Source: Linum tenue (taxonomy: Eukaryota > Streptophyta > Magnoliopsida > Malpighiales > Linaceae). Taken from it: DNA of 64,000 bases. Below are positions 53,617 through 64,000 of the stretch, piece after piece. Location of the stretch: positions 24,305,007 through 24,369,006 of the forward strand of contig CAMGYJ010000011.1 of the NCBI GenBank assembly GCA_946122785.1, written 5' to 3'. The notes under the pieces were generated by a model. The model did not search any database. It worked only from the letters and a program-made list of their open reading frames with translations, and was not told where the DNA came from. Within the stretch, counting starts at the first letter, position 1. Each line of letters opens with the position of its first letter. A program made the position numbers and the translations under genes.

Positions 53617-54960
53617 CCACACAGTCACCGTTTGATGCTACCTGACTTTTAATTTCTACCTTACGTTTCTCCTAGATCTTGATCTCGACCTTACATTTTT
53701 ATGCACCATCTTTTTTCTTTTCACCTTCTCAATCCTCCCCGTTCACTTCATTTCTAATTTTTTATTCCTTTCCTACGATCGGGTGGCGACTAGGCAAGTC
53801 ACTAGGGCCCCCGTCTTTTCTCTAGAGGCTGGAGAAGCTGGGGTCAGATGCCAAAATTTTACTAGTCCTTCCCTCTTCGGTCGTTTATGATGTTTCTTCC
53901 CCTTCGTCGATCATTTGCAAGTGCACATACCCAAAACTCTAAAACCCCATAAATCCATAAGCCACCACCAAGTCGCTCCTTCGTCTCATAGCCCATCGAA
54001 CATTCATAGAAATTCTCAATCCACCAACTCTAAGTGGTCGGGAGATCAAAGCGCTCAAAGGAGAATGTGGTACGTGCAAAGTATACATAGGAATGGACAA
54101 GTTTATTTTTGGTCGATCTCAACAACAGAATTGGGAAATATAAAGAGAAATATAATTAGTTCGAGAGATTTTTTGGCAGTTTATGCAAAACAAAAATCCC
54201 TCTTGCTTGTTAGCTGCAACGAAGTAACACCGACCCAAATAGATGACAACAGAGTATTTGTCTAACATGACTAGCGATGATCGAAGACATATTAAGCCTC
54301 CAACCCGTAGAACACTTGTTGAATACAAATACCATAAATAATAAAATAAATGAAATACGTATAACGTGTTATTAGTGATTGGTCGTCTGGACTTGCGCTT
54401 TGGGATTGACCCATTGCTAAGGCCCAAGAGGTTATTGAGATAGGCTGACCTTTTCACTGATTGTCTTCCGTCTTTGACGAGTAAGGAGAAGAACACGTAC
54501 ACATTACTTTTTGTTAACCTAGTTCAGCCTATTTCTTACGTCTCGTCTCAAAGGTGGCTCACCCATTGAGACCTAGTATCTATGTTTTCCTCTTATTCCG
54601 TTGTAACTCCAAGTTGAGTCACTTTGAGCGGCTCAAACCATTGACAAGAATACAAAAATATACCCCTGCCTCTCTTCCTCATAAAGAGAGAAACTACACA
54701 ACCTCACAAACACTCAAGTAATACAAATCGTGAACACCTATCACTTCTTACACCTATTGAAATCACATAGTTTTTTTTATCTTGCTTTGTGTATGATTGC
54801 TTCTTACATTTATTGTTTCCTTTTGTTTATACTTCGTATTGGTGCAACGACCTCCTCTTGATCTTCCTTTGACTTGGGAGATTGATGGAGGCACGCCTAG
54901 GAGTCAAGGATATTTTAGTAAGTTTAGTCTAGTAGCCAGTAGGTCAATTAGGATTTTATG
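53617..54960. other. Unassigned spacer
   Basis: AT-rich sequence with no frame I would support on either strand and no structural repeat. Confidence 0.4.
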
Positions 54961-55145
54961 TTGGACTCTATATGTTATCGTTTAAATGTTTTGTTAGGAT
55001 AATGAATAAACAAATTATCAAGGTATTATCATATTATCACAATCTCCCTCTTCAATCCCCAAATTCTATTATGTTCTTCTTCAAATCCCAAAATATATTT
55101 TTATCAATCTTGGATCCAATCCCCTCTATCCTTCATCTATTCATC
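54961..55145 (+). repeat. Possible copia LTR end with primer site
   Basis: A pyrimidine-rich AT tail ends TATTCATCA, followed by TGATATTAGAGC (55148-55159), close to the TGGTATCAGAGC primer site of copia elements. The following frame (MILERLQSADHLAQIFEPFMNK) is not recognised as a known gag. Confidence 0.35.
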
Positions 55146-56089
55146 AGATGATATTAGAGCGGCTTCAATCAGCGGATCACTTAGCTCAAATATTTGAGCC
55201 GTTCATGAACAAGTTGGGGGAGCATGTAGCACGTGTTGCACGTTTGGGAAAGGTGGGAGCTCCGCTTGGTCCAACCACCTGCGCTGACTCCTATGTCGGT
55301 GGGGCCAGCCCCCAACCACAAAGCCTCGAATATCCAAGAGGCATTCCCAGCTCAATCTCGCCCACCATTGTTGTCGATTCTGGTCAAGGACACACTAACA
55401 CCCTTCAATAGCCACACTCATGTCCTCAATGAGAGTCAGCAATCGAAGCATCACCTACAGTTGTAGCACCGTCAGTCACTGATGCTGAAGAGGGTTCCAT
55501 GCCATCCATGCCCTATGTGGTCACGTTGCATCCCGGTGCTCTCCACCAGCCTACTTAGTGCCACCAGAACCAGTGCGAGAGCAAAATTTTGCTTCGCAAC
55601 CATCCTCCATTGCTCTGATCGTAGTCTCCTCCAACAAACGTCAGGCAAGGACCATAATGTTCGAGCTAGCCATTATTCGAGGGAAAAGGTTACCATACGG
55701 TGAGACTCAGAACAAGGTAAGTTTAATGTGGTACCCTTACACCACCATTTGATGTCGTTGATGAAGTTCTACACATGCGTCTTGAATGAGCATGCAAAAG
55801 AAAAACATTACTAGGTCACGTTATTCTTTCCTACGAGCCAAGATGAATCCAATGGGATTAAGAGATAGGATGATGGGTGCTGAGATGACTTGAATCAGAC
55901 TATTAGTGAATAGTGGAAGTCACATGATTCTGTTCTAGGCCTCACTTGTAACCTTATTCTTCACCATTGGACTACTTAACACACATTGTGCTAGTCAACC
56001 ACGTAAATCATTGTGTCTTGTTTCATTTCTTGATTTCATTTTCTTGCTCTATCGATCCTCCGATTTTCCAATCTGTAGAAACAGTCACG
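55146..56089 (+). other. Retrotransposon debris
   Basis: It has short Pro- and Gln-rich frames and no recognised domain. It ends at the second copia primer site. Confidence 0.35.
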
Positions 56090-56095
56090 ACAAAG

Positions 56096-56334
56096 TGGTA
56101 CCAGAGTGTCGCGTTGGAATTCAGGCTACGGTTTGGAGATTGAAGAATGACGTCAGTGAATATGAAGATCGAAAAGTTTGCAAGAACAGTTTCGGTATAT
56201 GACAGATCAAGATGCAGACACTATTGAAACATCAAGGGTTTTAGGGCCGCTGTATTGGAACATAAAAAGATAGGGGTCGATGATGATGAGTGGAGTACCC
56301 TGGAGGAGAAGGCCAAATCGACTATCATGCTTTC
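56096..56334 (+). pseudogene. Copia gag N-terminal fragment with primer site
   Basis: TGGTACCAGAGT (56096-56107) resembles the initiator-Met primer site. The ATG at 56147 opens MTSVNMKIEKFARTVS. After one stop the frame continues with VDDDEWSTLEEKAKSTIMLS, a copia gag signature. It is cut at 56334 by LTR H. Confidence 0.65.
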
Positions 56335-57746
56335 TGTAACATCCCGATATCTAAAACATTCGAATAATAGTTTTGCTCCGGAGCATATTAAAAATTTTGA
56401 AAGAAAGGAAATAATAATGTGCTCAAAATACTAATACTGATAAATAAACTGTTATAACTCAAAAGCAAAGTCCAAAAAATTGGGTAAACCTCAATCCATA
56501 AAGTGTTAGTCTTTTAAATCTCAAGTCATTACTCATAATCATAAAGTAAATAGACTACAAGTCTCAAATGTCCACTTACTCAGATCCGTGATCAGACATC
56601 TTCAGAAGTGCTCACGTGGTCTTCCTCTGGTAGCCTGCTCTCTCATTGGATGCCACTCGACTGGATGCTCCCTAGCTCCTCCTCTACAATATGGTGAGTG
56701 GGTTGGGGTCAGTCTACGCCATTACTTAAACTTGAAGCACTTACGGGTATTCCCTTAAGTGTTCCTCAAAAACCGGTGGAAGTTGATTATACTTCCACCC
56801 TTTAAACTTTAACTCTTAAAACGTGTGAGTTACTGTTACTTGCCACTCTCAAAAACATTAAACCTTTGACCGACACTGGAATCTCCTCACTAACTATTCC
56901 ATTCGCCCAGCTCATACGTATGAGGGACAACATAGGCCTTTCCTTAAACCTTTTTATGCGAGTCTAATCGATTCATCCCCATAAACCTTAAGAGTATATC
57001 ATACTCTTCCTTTAAACTTCATGTGATGTCTAAGTGATTCATCCTCATGTTCCTTAAGAGCAAACTTGCTCTTTCTTTAAACTTTCACTAGGGCGGGGGA
57101 CTAGCGTTAGCGAATTACCTTTAAACATTTTCACACTAATTAAATTAGGAGTGAAATACCTCTTAAATGTTGATCCTTAAAGATCAGACAAAGTTCAATA
57201 AACATAAGATAAAGCACATACTTAAATTTTGTAAGGCAAAAATTTGAAAATACGTAAGGTGCAAAATTTACCCCGTTAAACCACTCACCTCTCAAATGAC
57301 GACCCTTAGTTCCCTTGACGTGAAATCCTTAATTCGATTGCTTCCTTAATTCTATAAACTGAAATTATGTTCTCTTAGTCGGTAATCTTCAGATTTAGCC
57401 CCTTTAACGTGTTGGGAAAATTTCCCTACTTGTTACTTAGTCTCAAAATCCTTTAAAAATGACCATTAATCTCTTTTAAATCATTTCCTCAAAACAAGAA
57501 TTTTTCGACCCTTTAATCAAGACTTAAATCATTTTAAATAATTCAATAATTCTTAAAATAAATATCATAAAATCCTCATAAGTTTCTCAAAATATATTTT
57601 CCACTTAAAACTCCAAATAAATATCATAAAATCCTATAACCATCAATCACCCTTTAAATAACCTCCTTTTCTATTAAAATTTAGCATATATAATTTTTAA
57701 ATCAAGTCACATAAAATTAATAAATATGATCTATGAATGTTTAACA
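56335..57746 (-). repeat. LTR H, chromovirus-like
   Basis: It is 1412 bp. In minus orientation it starts TGTTAAACATTC and ends GATATCGGGATGTTACA, similar to the CGGGGTGTTACA ends of Tekay/Del LTRs. No primer site or polypurine tract adjoins it, and the flanking pentamers (CTTTC, TCCTC) do not match, so it is not a clean solo LTR. Confidence 0.6.
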
Positions 57747-57749
57747 TCC

Positions 57750-59107
57750 TCAAGTTTCAGTCCATCCGAGAACCTCCTTGAAGTTGAGGTTCTCGTCGGT
57801 GAGATGAAGTCTCAAGCCACTTGCATTGGACGAATCCATGATTGAGGGCTCGTGAACTTGATCGCCTTTGAGGCTCCACCCACGACACCTCTTCTTCTTT
57901 CTCTTTGACCCACACCATGTAGTCCATCATTGATTGACTTCCATCGCATCCGCCAAGAGGGATCGCCGATGGCTTGGCCTTGGCTTGGCAAAGAGCTGCA
58001 AATGGGTCCTTCTCCAAAAGCGCATCAAGGTCGGGTCGAGAGCTTTCATAGCACTTGTAACTTGTGGATGCTTCATCCACAACGACTTTGTCATCATCTT
58101 GGACCTCACTTGCTCCTTCTACTTCTTTCTCAACCTCTCTTCCTTCTTCTTCACTTTGTTCCTCCCTTTAGGAACAATCAAGATCTCCCTCTTCTTCAAG
58201 GATCCTTTGCTCCTCTTCAACCTCCCCCTTCTCCTTCCCATTTGTGTCTTCAAGCACGGTTTGGAAGGCAAGATGACATGCAATATCATAGAAGCGATTC
58301 TCTTGCTCCTCTACACTCGTGACTTGGTCTTCAAAGTTGCTCTCGGGAAGGGGAAAGTGACGAGAGTCATCAACGCAACCTTCTTGTTCATCCTCACCAC
58401 GGGAGCTCTCTGAGTTGAGTTCCTCTTGCTCCACATGGTTGTCATTGATTGCCCCTTCAACCTCCCCTTTCTCTTCCAATTGTGAGAGGCGATGGCGTGC
58501 ACAAGCTTGTGTCACCTTCTCTTCTAATGTCAAATCAGGAGAAGGGATGGGTTGGAAATCTATGCTGGAGCTCGTTCTTTCAAAATTCTCATGGCTCGTC
58601 TCTCTAACTTTCTTTCTTCCTTCCAATGGTAGGAGGCGATTGTGAGCAAATTGTGCACATGCTTTCTCACCAAGACCTCCTAGCCTCTCCGTGTGTCGAA
58701 GGAGCTCCTCCAATTCCCGTAGAAAGGTTGAGTCAAAAGGGGCGGCAATTGGGAGGACCTTGCTAGAGCACCCTTCATCGGTGCCCCGGGCAAATCACTC
58801 CACCATGAGCTCTAATTCACCCTTTGGTTTCGGTTGTGGAGTGTCACATGGAATTTATGTTTGTCCCATGAAAGCCTCCATGACCAACTCCAACTTGGAT
58901 TTCACCTCGAGGTTCGGAGGGAAATCCGCTTGATATGGGGAAGCTTCTTGGTATCCCCATGAGCATGGTTGCTCTTCTTGGAAGGGGGTTGGTAGTAGAA
59001 CCCGGATCCTTGACTTCCCCATTTTGATCGTCCCAAAAAGTTTCGGGGTAACCACTCGCGGGTGGTGGTGGATACCCCCACACTTCGGTGAAATCATAAG
59101 GATTCAT
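57750..59107 (-). pseudogene. Orphan acidic protein of E5, homologue of the E4 ORF
   Basis: The N-terminus MNPYDFTEVWGYPPPP and PETFWDDQNGE parallels MDPHGFFNHWGYPPP of E4. The middle is Glu-rich (VEEEQRILEEEGDLD). The C-terminal block has LLEKDPFAALCQAKA, SAIPLGGCDGSQSM and, after a frameshift near 57830, ENLNFKEVLGWTET and a stop at the same place as in E4. Other lesions are a frameshift near 59000-58850 and a stop near 58168. The central third does not align well with E4, so the two are distinct families sharing conserved ends. Confidence 0.75.
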
Positions 59108-60119
59108 GATCCAATACCTACAAACACAAAAACACTAAAAATAATCAAACACACACAAACCACCCTTCAAGACGAAGAGTGGTAAACAAAACACACATGA
59201 AACACAAAACAAAAACAAAAAGGCAAGATAGAAAATGCTAGAGTAATACTAAGCGACCTTTTCAAAATAATGGACCGAGGATCCCCGACAACGGCGCCAA
59301 AAACTTGACTTGCCACGGATACACCGTGATTTAAATCCCGAGTAGAGCTCAAACATAAAACTCTAGCCGGGTGCAGTATAGGGTAAGTATGTTTTAATTG
59401 TCAAACCTAGGCCATATACCCTTACTTCAATCGCTTAGTTTGTTATCTAGCAAACGTTTTTTTGTTTTAAAACTAAGAAACCTACAAATGTAAACAAGCA
59501 AGTAAAGTAAATCGAGGTTGTCCCCATAAGAGAAGATTTCACACGGGTATTGCTCCCTCTAGCTAACAATTATGACTTGTTGGATCGAATGGTCATGTGT
59601 GGTAAGGTGGTTGTAAACCGTAGGGAAGTGCAACAAGTAGCCAAACACCACTCTCTCGGTCTCTAGGCCGAGGGAAGGGAATTCGATTCAAGCCACCAAT
59701 GTGACTCTCTCGACCGATTGACTTTGGGTTGCCAAGACTTCACTCTCGAATCGGAGTTCGGACGGCCACTCACAACCAAACCTAGGTGCTAATACGAAAT
59801 AAGAGGCTTGCCCTACATTAACCTAGATAAGAGACAATGAATTGCCTAAGTAAGCCCAACATTCAAGCCTCTTTCAAATAAAGGAAGGGGGTTTTCTCTC
59901 TACCTAGGTTAGGGGACTAGATAGTGTGACACCCCCCCTTGTGTTATTGTAACACTACTAGTCTCCAACCAATAAGAAGCTAGGGTTGTGATGACTTTTT
60001 ATTAGCTGAGTTGACCTAGTGTAAAATCAAAGCAGGGGTATAATTATCATTATGAAAAATAATTTTAAATAATAATAGAAAATTAAAAAATATTTTTTAA
60101 CCCAAAATTTGGGTCGCCG

Positions 60120-60300
60120 AAATTCGGCCACCGGTCACCGGAATATGCTTTTTTGTCGCCGGAATATGCTATTTTGTCGACGGAATATGCTCATCATCGA
60201 AGGAATATGCTCACTATAGTCGGAATATGCTTACCGACTTCGGAATCTAGTCATCGGGGTCGGAATATGCCTATCAGCGTCGGAATCTGCTCACTGACGG
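60120..60300 (+). repeat. GGAATATGCT minisatellite in the Pack-type element
   Basis: Six or more irregular copies of a 25-30 bp unit containing TCGGAATATGCT. Confidence 0.65.
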
Positions 60301-60354
60301 TCATCGGAGTTTGGTCAACGGTCAACGATCACCAGATGTTATGGTATGCATTGT

Positions 60355-60890
60355 GAGATTTAAGGTTTGGTTTCTCATATTTTTGTATGCGTTTTGTGGT
60401 TTGATTTATCGTGTTTGTGGTTTGCATTAAGAAGTTTCTGGTTTGCTTTCAAAAATTTTGTGGTTTGCATTGTGAGGTTTCTGGTTTGTTTTAATATATT
60501 TGTGGTTTGCATTAGAAGGTTTCTGGTGTGCTTTTGAAACTTTTGTGGTTTGCTTTGCGAGGTTTTTGGTTTGTTTTAATAGATTTGTGGTTTGCATTAG
60601 AAGGTTTCTGGTTTACTTTTGTGGTTTGCATTAGAAGGTTTCTGGTGTGCTTTTGAAAATTATGTGGTTTGGTTTGTGAGGTTTCTGGTTTGTTTTAATA
60701 GATTTGTGTTCTGCATTAGGAAGAATCTGGTTTGTTTTATGTGGTTTGCATTATGTAGTTTTTGGTGTACGCTTTTAAAAATTATATGGTTTGCTTTGTT
60801 AGATTTCTGGTATGTTTTATCGCATTTATGATTTGTATTAGGAGGTTTCTAGTGTGCTGTTTAATTATGCGTGCTTTGCTTTGTAGTATT
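60355..60890 (+). repeat. TGTGGTTTGCATT minisatellite in the Pack-type element
   Basis: About ten alternating units of TTTGTGGTTTGCATTAGAAG and GTTTCTGGTTTGTTTTAAT type, strongly T/G-skewed on this strand. Confidence 0.75.
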
Positions 60891-61105
60891 TCTAACATGC
60901 TTCAGCTACTGATCCGAGATTATCGAGAGGCCTCCCTTTCACAGGCTTTCTTACTTCAATATGTTGTTAGTCGAAGGAAAATATGAAAACAAAAGCACAT
61001 ACAAAACTATTAAAAAACCTCATTGCTGGTTTTTGCTACTGCCTACGGTGTTGCCAAGTCATGTCTCCGGCAAATTCATTCTTCTCCCCAACAGTCGCCG
61101 CGAAG

Positions 61106-61444
61106 ATGGCTTCACCGGCGAGCAGGAACCAGAAGTCCAGGAAATCCAAGTCCAAGCATTCTCTGAAGGAGCTCAAAGCCCTTGGCCAACAATTGCTCTC
61201 TTCCAGAAGCAACGTCATCAACCTTCCCATCCTCCTCAACTTCATCTCCCCTGAATTCCCTTCTCAATACGTTTTCGAATCCATTCTCTCTCTTCAGTCC
61301 TCTTCACTCGTCGTGGGAATTAATTTAGGGCGGCTTCTCTTCGACGACGACCAGCAACGACGCACCAGGATTCGTTTGGATCTCGATTTACCTTCTCGCC
61401 GCCTTCTCTTCGGCGACGACCAGGATTCGTTCGGATCCCGATGA
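61106..61444 (+). pseudogene. Captured fragment resembling nucleolar complex protein 4 (NOC4) first exon
   Basis: The ATG at 61106 opens a basic N-terminus (RNQKSRKSKSKHS), then SLKELKALGQQLLSSRS, NVINLPILLNFISPEF and QYVFESILSLQSSSL. These words resemble the start of plant NOC4, a ribosome-biogenesis factor. After about 75 residues the likeness ends and the frame runs into a low-complexity RRLLFGDDQ duplication. The full protein is several hundred residues, so only the first exon appears captured. Identification is from memory of the family. Confidence 0.55.
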
Positions 61445-62110
61445 GCGAGGGAGCAGCAGCATGCCGCAATGCAATCAGAAGACAGACAATTACAAGTGAA
61501 CGATGGCAGCCAGATGGAGGGGAGAAGAAGTAGAAACTCCGTCGCCGCCCATATCTCATTTTAGAAGAAGAAGAAGAAGAGGGGAATATGTGATTCATCC
61601 TCCTCCGCTGCTCATATTTCCTTCTTATTTCGGAATTGAAGAGAAAAAACGGTTTTGATCTCCTATGTTCCACCACATTGAAGCGGTGACAGTAGCTAGA
61701 GTCAGAGCGGCGGGGAAGAAGCATGTGGCGGGGAGGAAGAAGCGAAGCGATGGCGGTGAGAAAGATAGATCTGACCGAGATATTAGAGAGAGTTGTTGAA
61801 GAGTACTGTTGATCTAGAGAGGAGAGTAGGAAATTGACGGCCGAGGAGGATCGAGGTTTTTTCGAGTGTGAAGACAGCGACGGTGGAGGAGGAACAAAGT
61901 CCTAAGCAGCTGACGGCGGCATCGTCGCGAAGCTTTGGGCAGGGGAAAGAACGACGGAGTTGCTGGGAAGCCATAATCGGAGGTTGAAGGAGATACACGA
62001 ATTGGTAGGTATTATGAATATATTTTTTATTGAATTTTTATTGTCATTTTACAGTTATATTCTTGTTGTTAGTATAACAACACTTAAGGTGTTGTTATAC
62101 TATCCACACC
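61445..62110 (+). other. Right part of the Pack-type element
   Basis: Purine-rich sequence with a GAAGAAGAAGAAGA run (61565) and no supported gene. It may include a second captured fragment that I cannot identify. Confidence 0.35.
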
Positions 62111-63097
62111 CCTAGGTTAGAATGGCAATTAGATTATAGGTTTTCACACAACTCAATCATTCATGAAAATACATCCACATTCACATTAGACACAACCACA
62201 CACAAATCATTCAATCTATACAAACATTCACATAATTGTAGCTAGGGTTTACAAATACCCAAGTGAATATGTAGGCTATTCCATAGCTAGGCAAATGAAA
62301 GCAAGGAAAATGAGAAAGAACCATGAAGATATGAAAATCTTTCCTCCTGGTTGCTTGAATCTCCCTTGAGAAGAAGAAATCTTCACTCGTCTAGTTTGAA
62401 ATGAGCCCAATCTCCTTCTTCCTCCTTTGAATGACACTTTCTCTCTCTAGAATAAAAAGAGGAAACCCTAATCTCTCACTAGAAAACCTCCTCTATTCTG
62501 AAACTAAAACCCTAGAAAAAGCTCTCATTTCTCTCTCCCAACAATCTTCTATTTATAGAGCCTGATAATCACTTTTCACGATCAGAAGTCACGACCGTGA
62601 CATTGGAGCCTTGACCTTGACATTGGACCAAAACACATGTCAGTGGTATCATTTTGGTCCATCTTCATGGTCAACAGCAAATTTTCACGGTCAACAGACC
62701 GTGAACACACCGAGGTCCAGTGATAATGAAAATGGCTCTAGAACTTGTCAATGTCACGCCCAAAGAGCATTTGTAACGGTCATATAACCGTGTCATTGGA
62801 CCCCACCATGGGACCTTGGATTCTCAAGTCTAGTGATCAATTGTCAAGGTTTGTTGACCTTGACATTTGACCTCTGCCCGTGACATTGGACTGTTCTTCA
62901 CTTTACTTCACTTTTGGGCGCTTTATCGACTCCAGTAGTCCCGAAACTCGTCATCGACCTTCCCACACATGCTAGGACCTGAAATGTATAAAACATAGCC
63001 AAACCTAGCGTGAAATATGTTGAGGAACGATGAAATGCACAGGAAAACTATCAAGAAATTAAATGAGGGATAAATGTGTTCAATTAGCCCCGAATCA

Positions 63098-64000
63098 CTT
63101 CCTCTTCTCGACCTTCAATCTCTTTGCTAGGGGAGGCATGCAGCTTCGACGAATCTTTCATCGGTGAAAGGAGTAGGCCGCCGGAGGGATAGCATTGCCC
63201 TAACACACTATGGTAGAGTTTCTTGCGGCGGTGGTGTTGTCTTGGGTAGCCGCCCTACTTTATCTTTTTCTTCAGGTTGATCGGGTCATGGACTGGGGTA
63301 CTTAAAGAGAGAGAGAACAGAGATTTTGATTAGAGAACAGAGAGGGAGGGTTGGGACTCTTGGGATTATTTGCAGATCGAGATTGAGAGGGGTAGTCTTC
63401 GACTTAGGTGGGTGGGATGAGAGGCGAACGGGATCTTAGGGTTGGGGGAGCGCTAAGTTGAAGTGGGCATAGGGGTGGGAGCTCAACTTGGTTGGGATTA
63501 GGCTTTGGGGTGGGCTCTTAGCTGGCTTAATGAACATGCCCCGTTCCGGTTTTGTCCAGTTTTAACCGGATTCAACTAGGTCTGATTTTTCCCTTATATC
63601 ATATAAGCGGAATCTAAACCAGACGGGATTGCATCATGTTTTTGGTTACAAGCGCCCGGTTCATACAGTTTGGTTTTCGGTTTGACCGGAAAACCGTGAT
63701 CGTATTCCCGCCCCTAATTAAGGGGGTGATTTTGATGGGGGAAATAATATAATGGGATTAATTGGAAGGACAGAAAACCCGTGAGATACAGGTGGGGTGG
63801 GTGTAACGGGGGGGGAGGGGTGTATTTGGGTGAGATTTATTTGGGGGATGGGGTTGACGTGGGGTGGGGGGTTTCCCCGTTCTCCCGTCTCTTTTTTTTT
63901 TGTTAATAATAATAAAAAAATAAAAAATAATTATAGTAATGATTATTATTTATTATTTTTAATCCGCAATCCTTCGTATGTAATCGTCTATTCAATCGTT
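63098..64000. other. Right end of the window, unassigned
   Basis: It has G-rich, low-complexity stretches (63750-63890), then an AT-rich tail. TAGGGGTGGGAGC at 63471 and the complement of TAGGGGCGGGAAT near 63700 hint at a small hAT-like MITE, but I found no matching target duplications. Confidence 0.35.

Larger units (their letters stand above)
59912..62110 (+). mobile_element. Pack-type (Mutator-like) element carrying a NOC4-like gene fragment
   Basis: The 2199-bp insertion in the E5 LTR has perfect nine-base duplications CCTAGGTTA (59903-59911, 62111-62119), suggesting Mutator-type transposition. Terminal similarity is weak: GATAGTGTGACACC on the left against GGATAGTATAACAACACC on the complement of the right end. 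The right end has a 13-base-arm palindrome (AGTATAACAACAC, 62070-62100). The interior has minisatellites and a host-like exon. Confidence 0.75.
57747..63097 (-). mobile_element. Element E5: truncated relative of E4 with its 5' LTR
   Basis: In minus orientation: 5' LTR (63097-59306), primer site TGGCGCCGTTGTCGGGGA (59299-59282, 17 of 18 to tRNA-Asp), and an E4-type orphan ORF (59107-57750). The element is cut right at the end of that ORF by LTR H, so the 3' region and 3' LTR are missing. A 2.2-kb Pack-type element sits in the LTR. Confidence 0.8.
59306..63097 (-). repeat. 5' LTR of E5, with Pack-type insertion
   Basis: In element orientation it runs from TGATTCGGGGCTAATTG to the CAAGTCA end; without the insertion it is 1584 bp. 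It has GTCACGGTCGTGAC and TTCACGG/CCGTGAA palindromes (62890-62575), a good TATA box CTCTATAAATAG (62560-62549) and a leader rich in GAGAGA. Confidence 0.85.

Noticed and set aside
54119..54502. 127-codon minus-strand frame
   Set aside because: AT-rich chance frame with no recognisable domain or promoter.
56335..57746. Solo LTR with target duplication
   Set aside because: The flanking pentamers CTTTC and TCCTC do not match, so I list it as an LTR without claiming a simple solo LTR.
63471..63715. Small hAT-like MITE
   Set aside because: Ends look complementary over about ten bases, but no 8-bp duplication was found.
1..64000. tRNA, rRNA or organelle-derived genes
   Set aside because: I looked for tRNA and rRNA landmarks and saw none beyond primer-binding sites; no claim is made for divergent small RNA genes.

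Overview
This is plant nuclear DNA, most likely from a eudicot. It is almost entirely nested transposable elements around one convincing intact host gene. The evidence is a series of Athila-type Ty3/gypsy elements with tRNA-Asp-like primer sites and long 1.3-1.9 kb LTRs, a Mutator-like element carrying a plant-mobile-domain gene, hAT elements, MITEs, and a spliced plant-type NEN exonuclease gene. I cannot name the species.

Layout. Positions 1-5092 are the 3' part of Athila-like element A (intact env-position ORF, 3' region, 3' LTR at 3705-5092), inserted into the pol gene of element B. B (5093-12830) has an RT/RNase H/integrase frame with only nonsense lesions, an apparent internal promoter and leader, an env-position ORF and a 3' LTR (11480-12830). 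B abuts the env-position pseudogene and 3' region of element C (from 12831). C is interrupted by a 3.26 kb hAT element (15258-18517). An 8.1 kb MULE (19023-27148, perfect 9-bp duplication) follows. It carries a degenerate mudrA-like transposase on + and a plant-mobile-domain gene on -. Next come a solo LTR F (28476-29747), a small TRIM-like element G (30341-32193) and the NEN gene (33168-35634, - strand, six exons, 500 codons).

Positions 36560-52125 are one complete but mutated minus-strand Athila-like element, E3, with a perfect TATAT duplication. It keeps gag, protease and env-position remnants but has lost RT/RNase H/integrase. Inserted in E3 are a solo LTR (37181-38929), a young non-autonomous element E4 (41068-45038, GTAGG duplication) and a Tourist-like MITE (50901-51244). 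To its right are two more TIR elements (52149-52430; 52517-53608), copia debris, a chromovirus-like LTR (56335-57746), and E5, a minus-strand relative of E4. E5's 5' LTR (59306-63097) holds a Pack-type element (59912-62110) with a captured NOC4-like first exon.

The strongest unexplained signals are shared across the Athila-like families. First, every LTR carries an array of palindromes whose sequence is specific to its family (cores ACGGCCGT or CCCGGTCGGG), usually just upstream of a TATA-like box. Second, in B and E3 the same family-specific palindromes reappear inside the element, upstream of a TATA box, a leader with a splice donor, a splice acceptor and the env-position ORF, which looks like a duplicated internal promoter. 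Third, two RNA hairpins in the 3' regions are preserved by compensatory base changes. Fourth, E4 and E5 encode a shared acidic protein of about 400 residues that I cannot assign to gag, pol or env.
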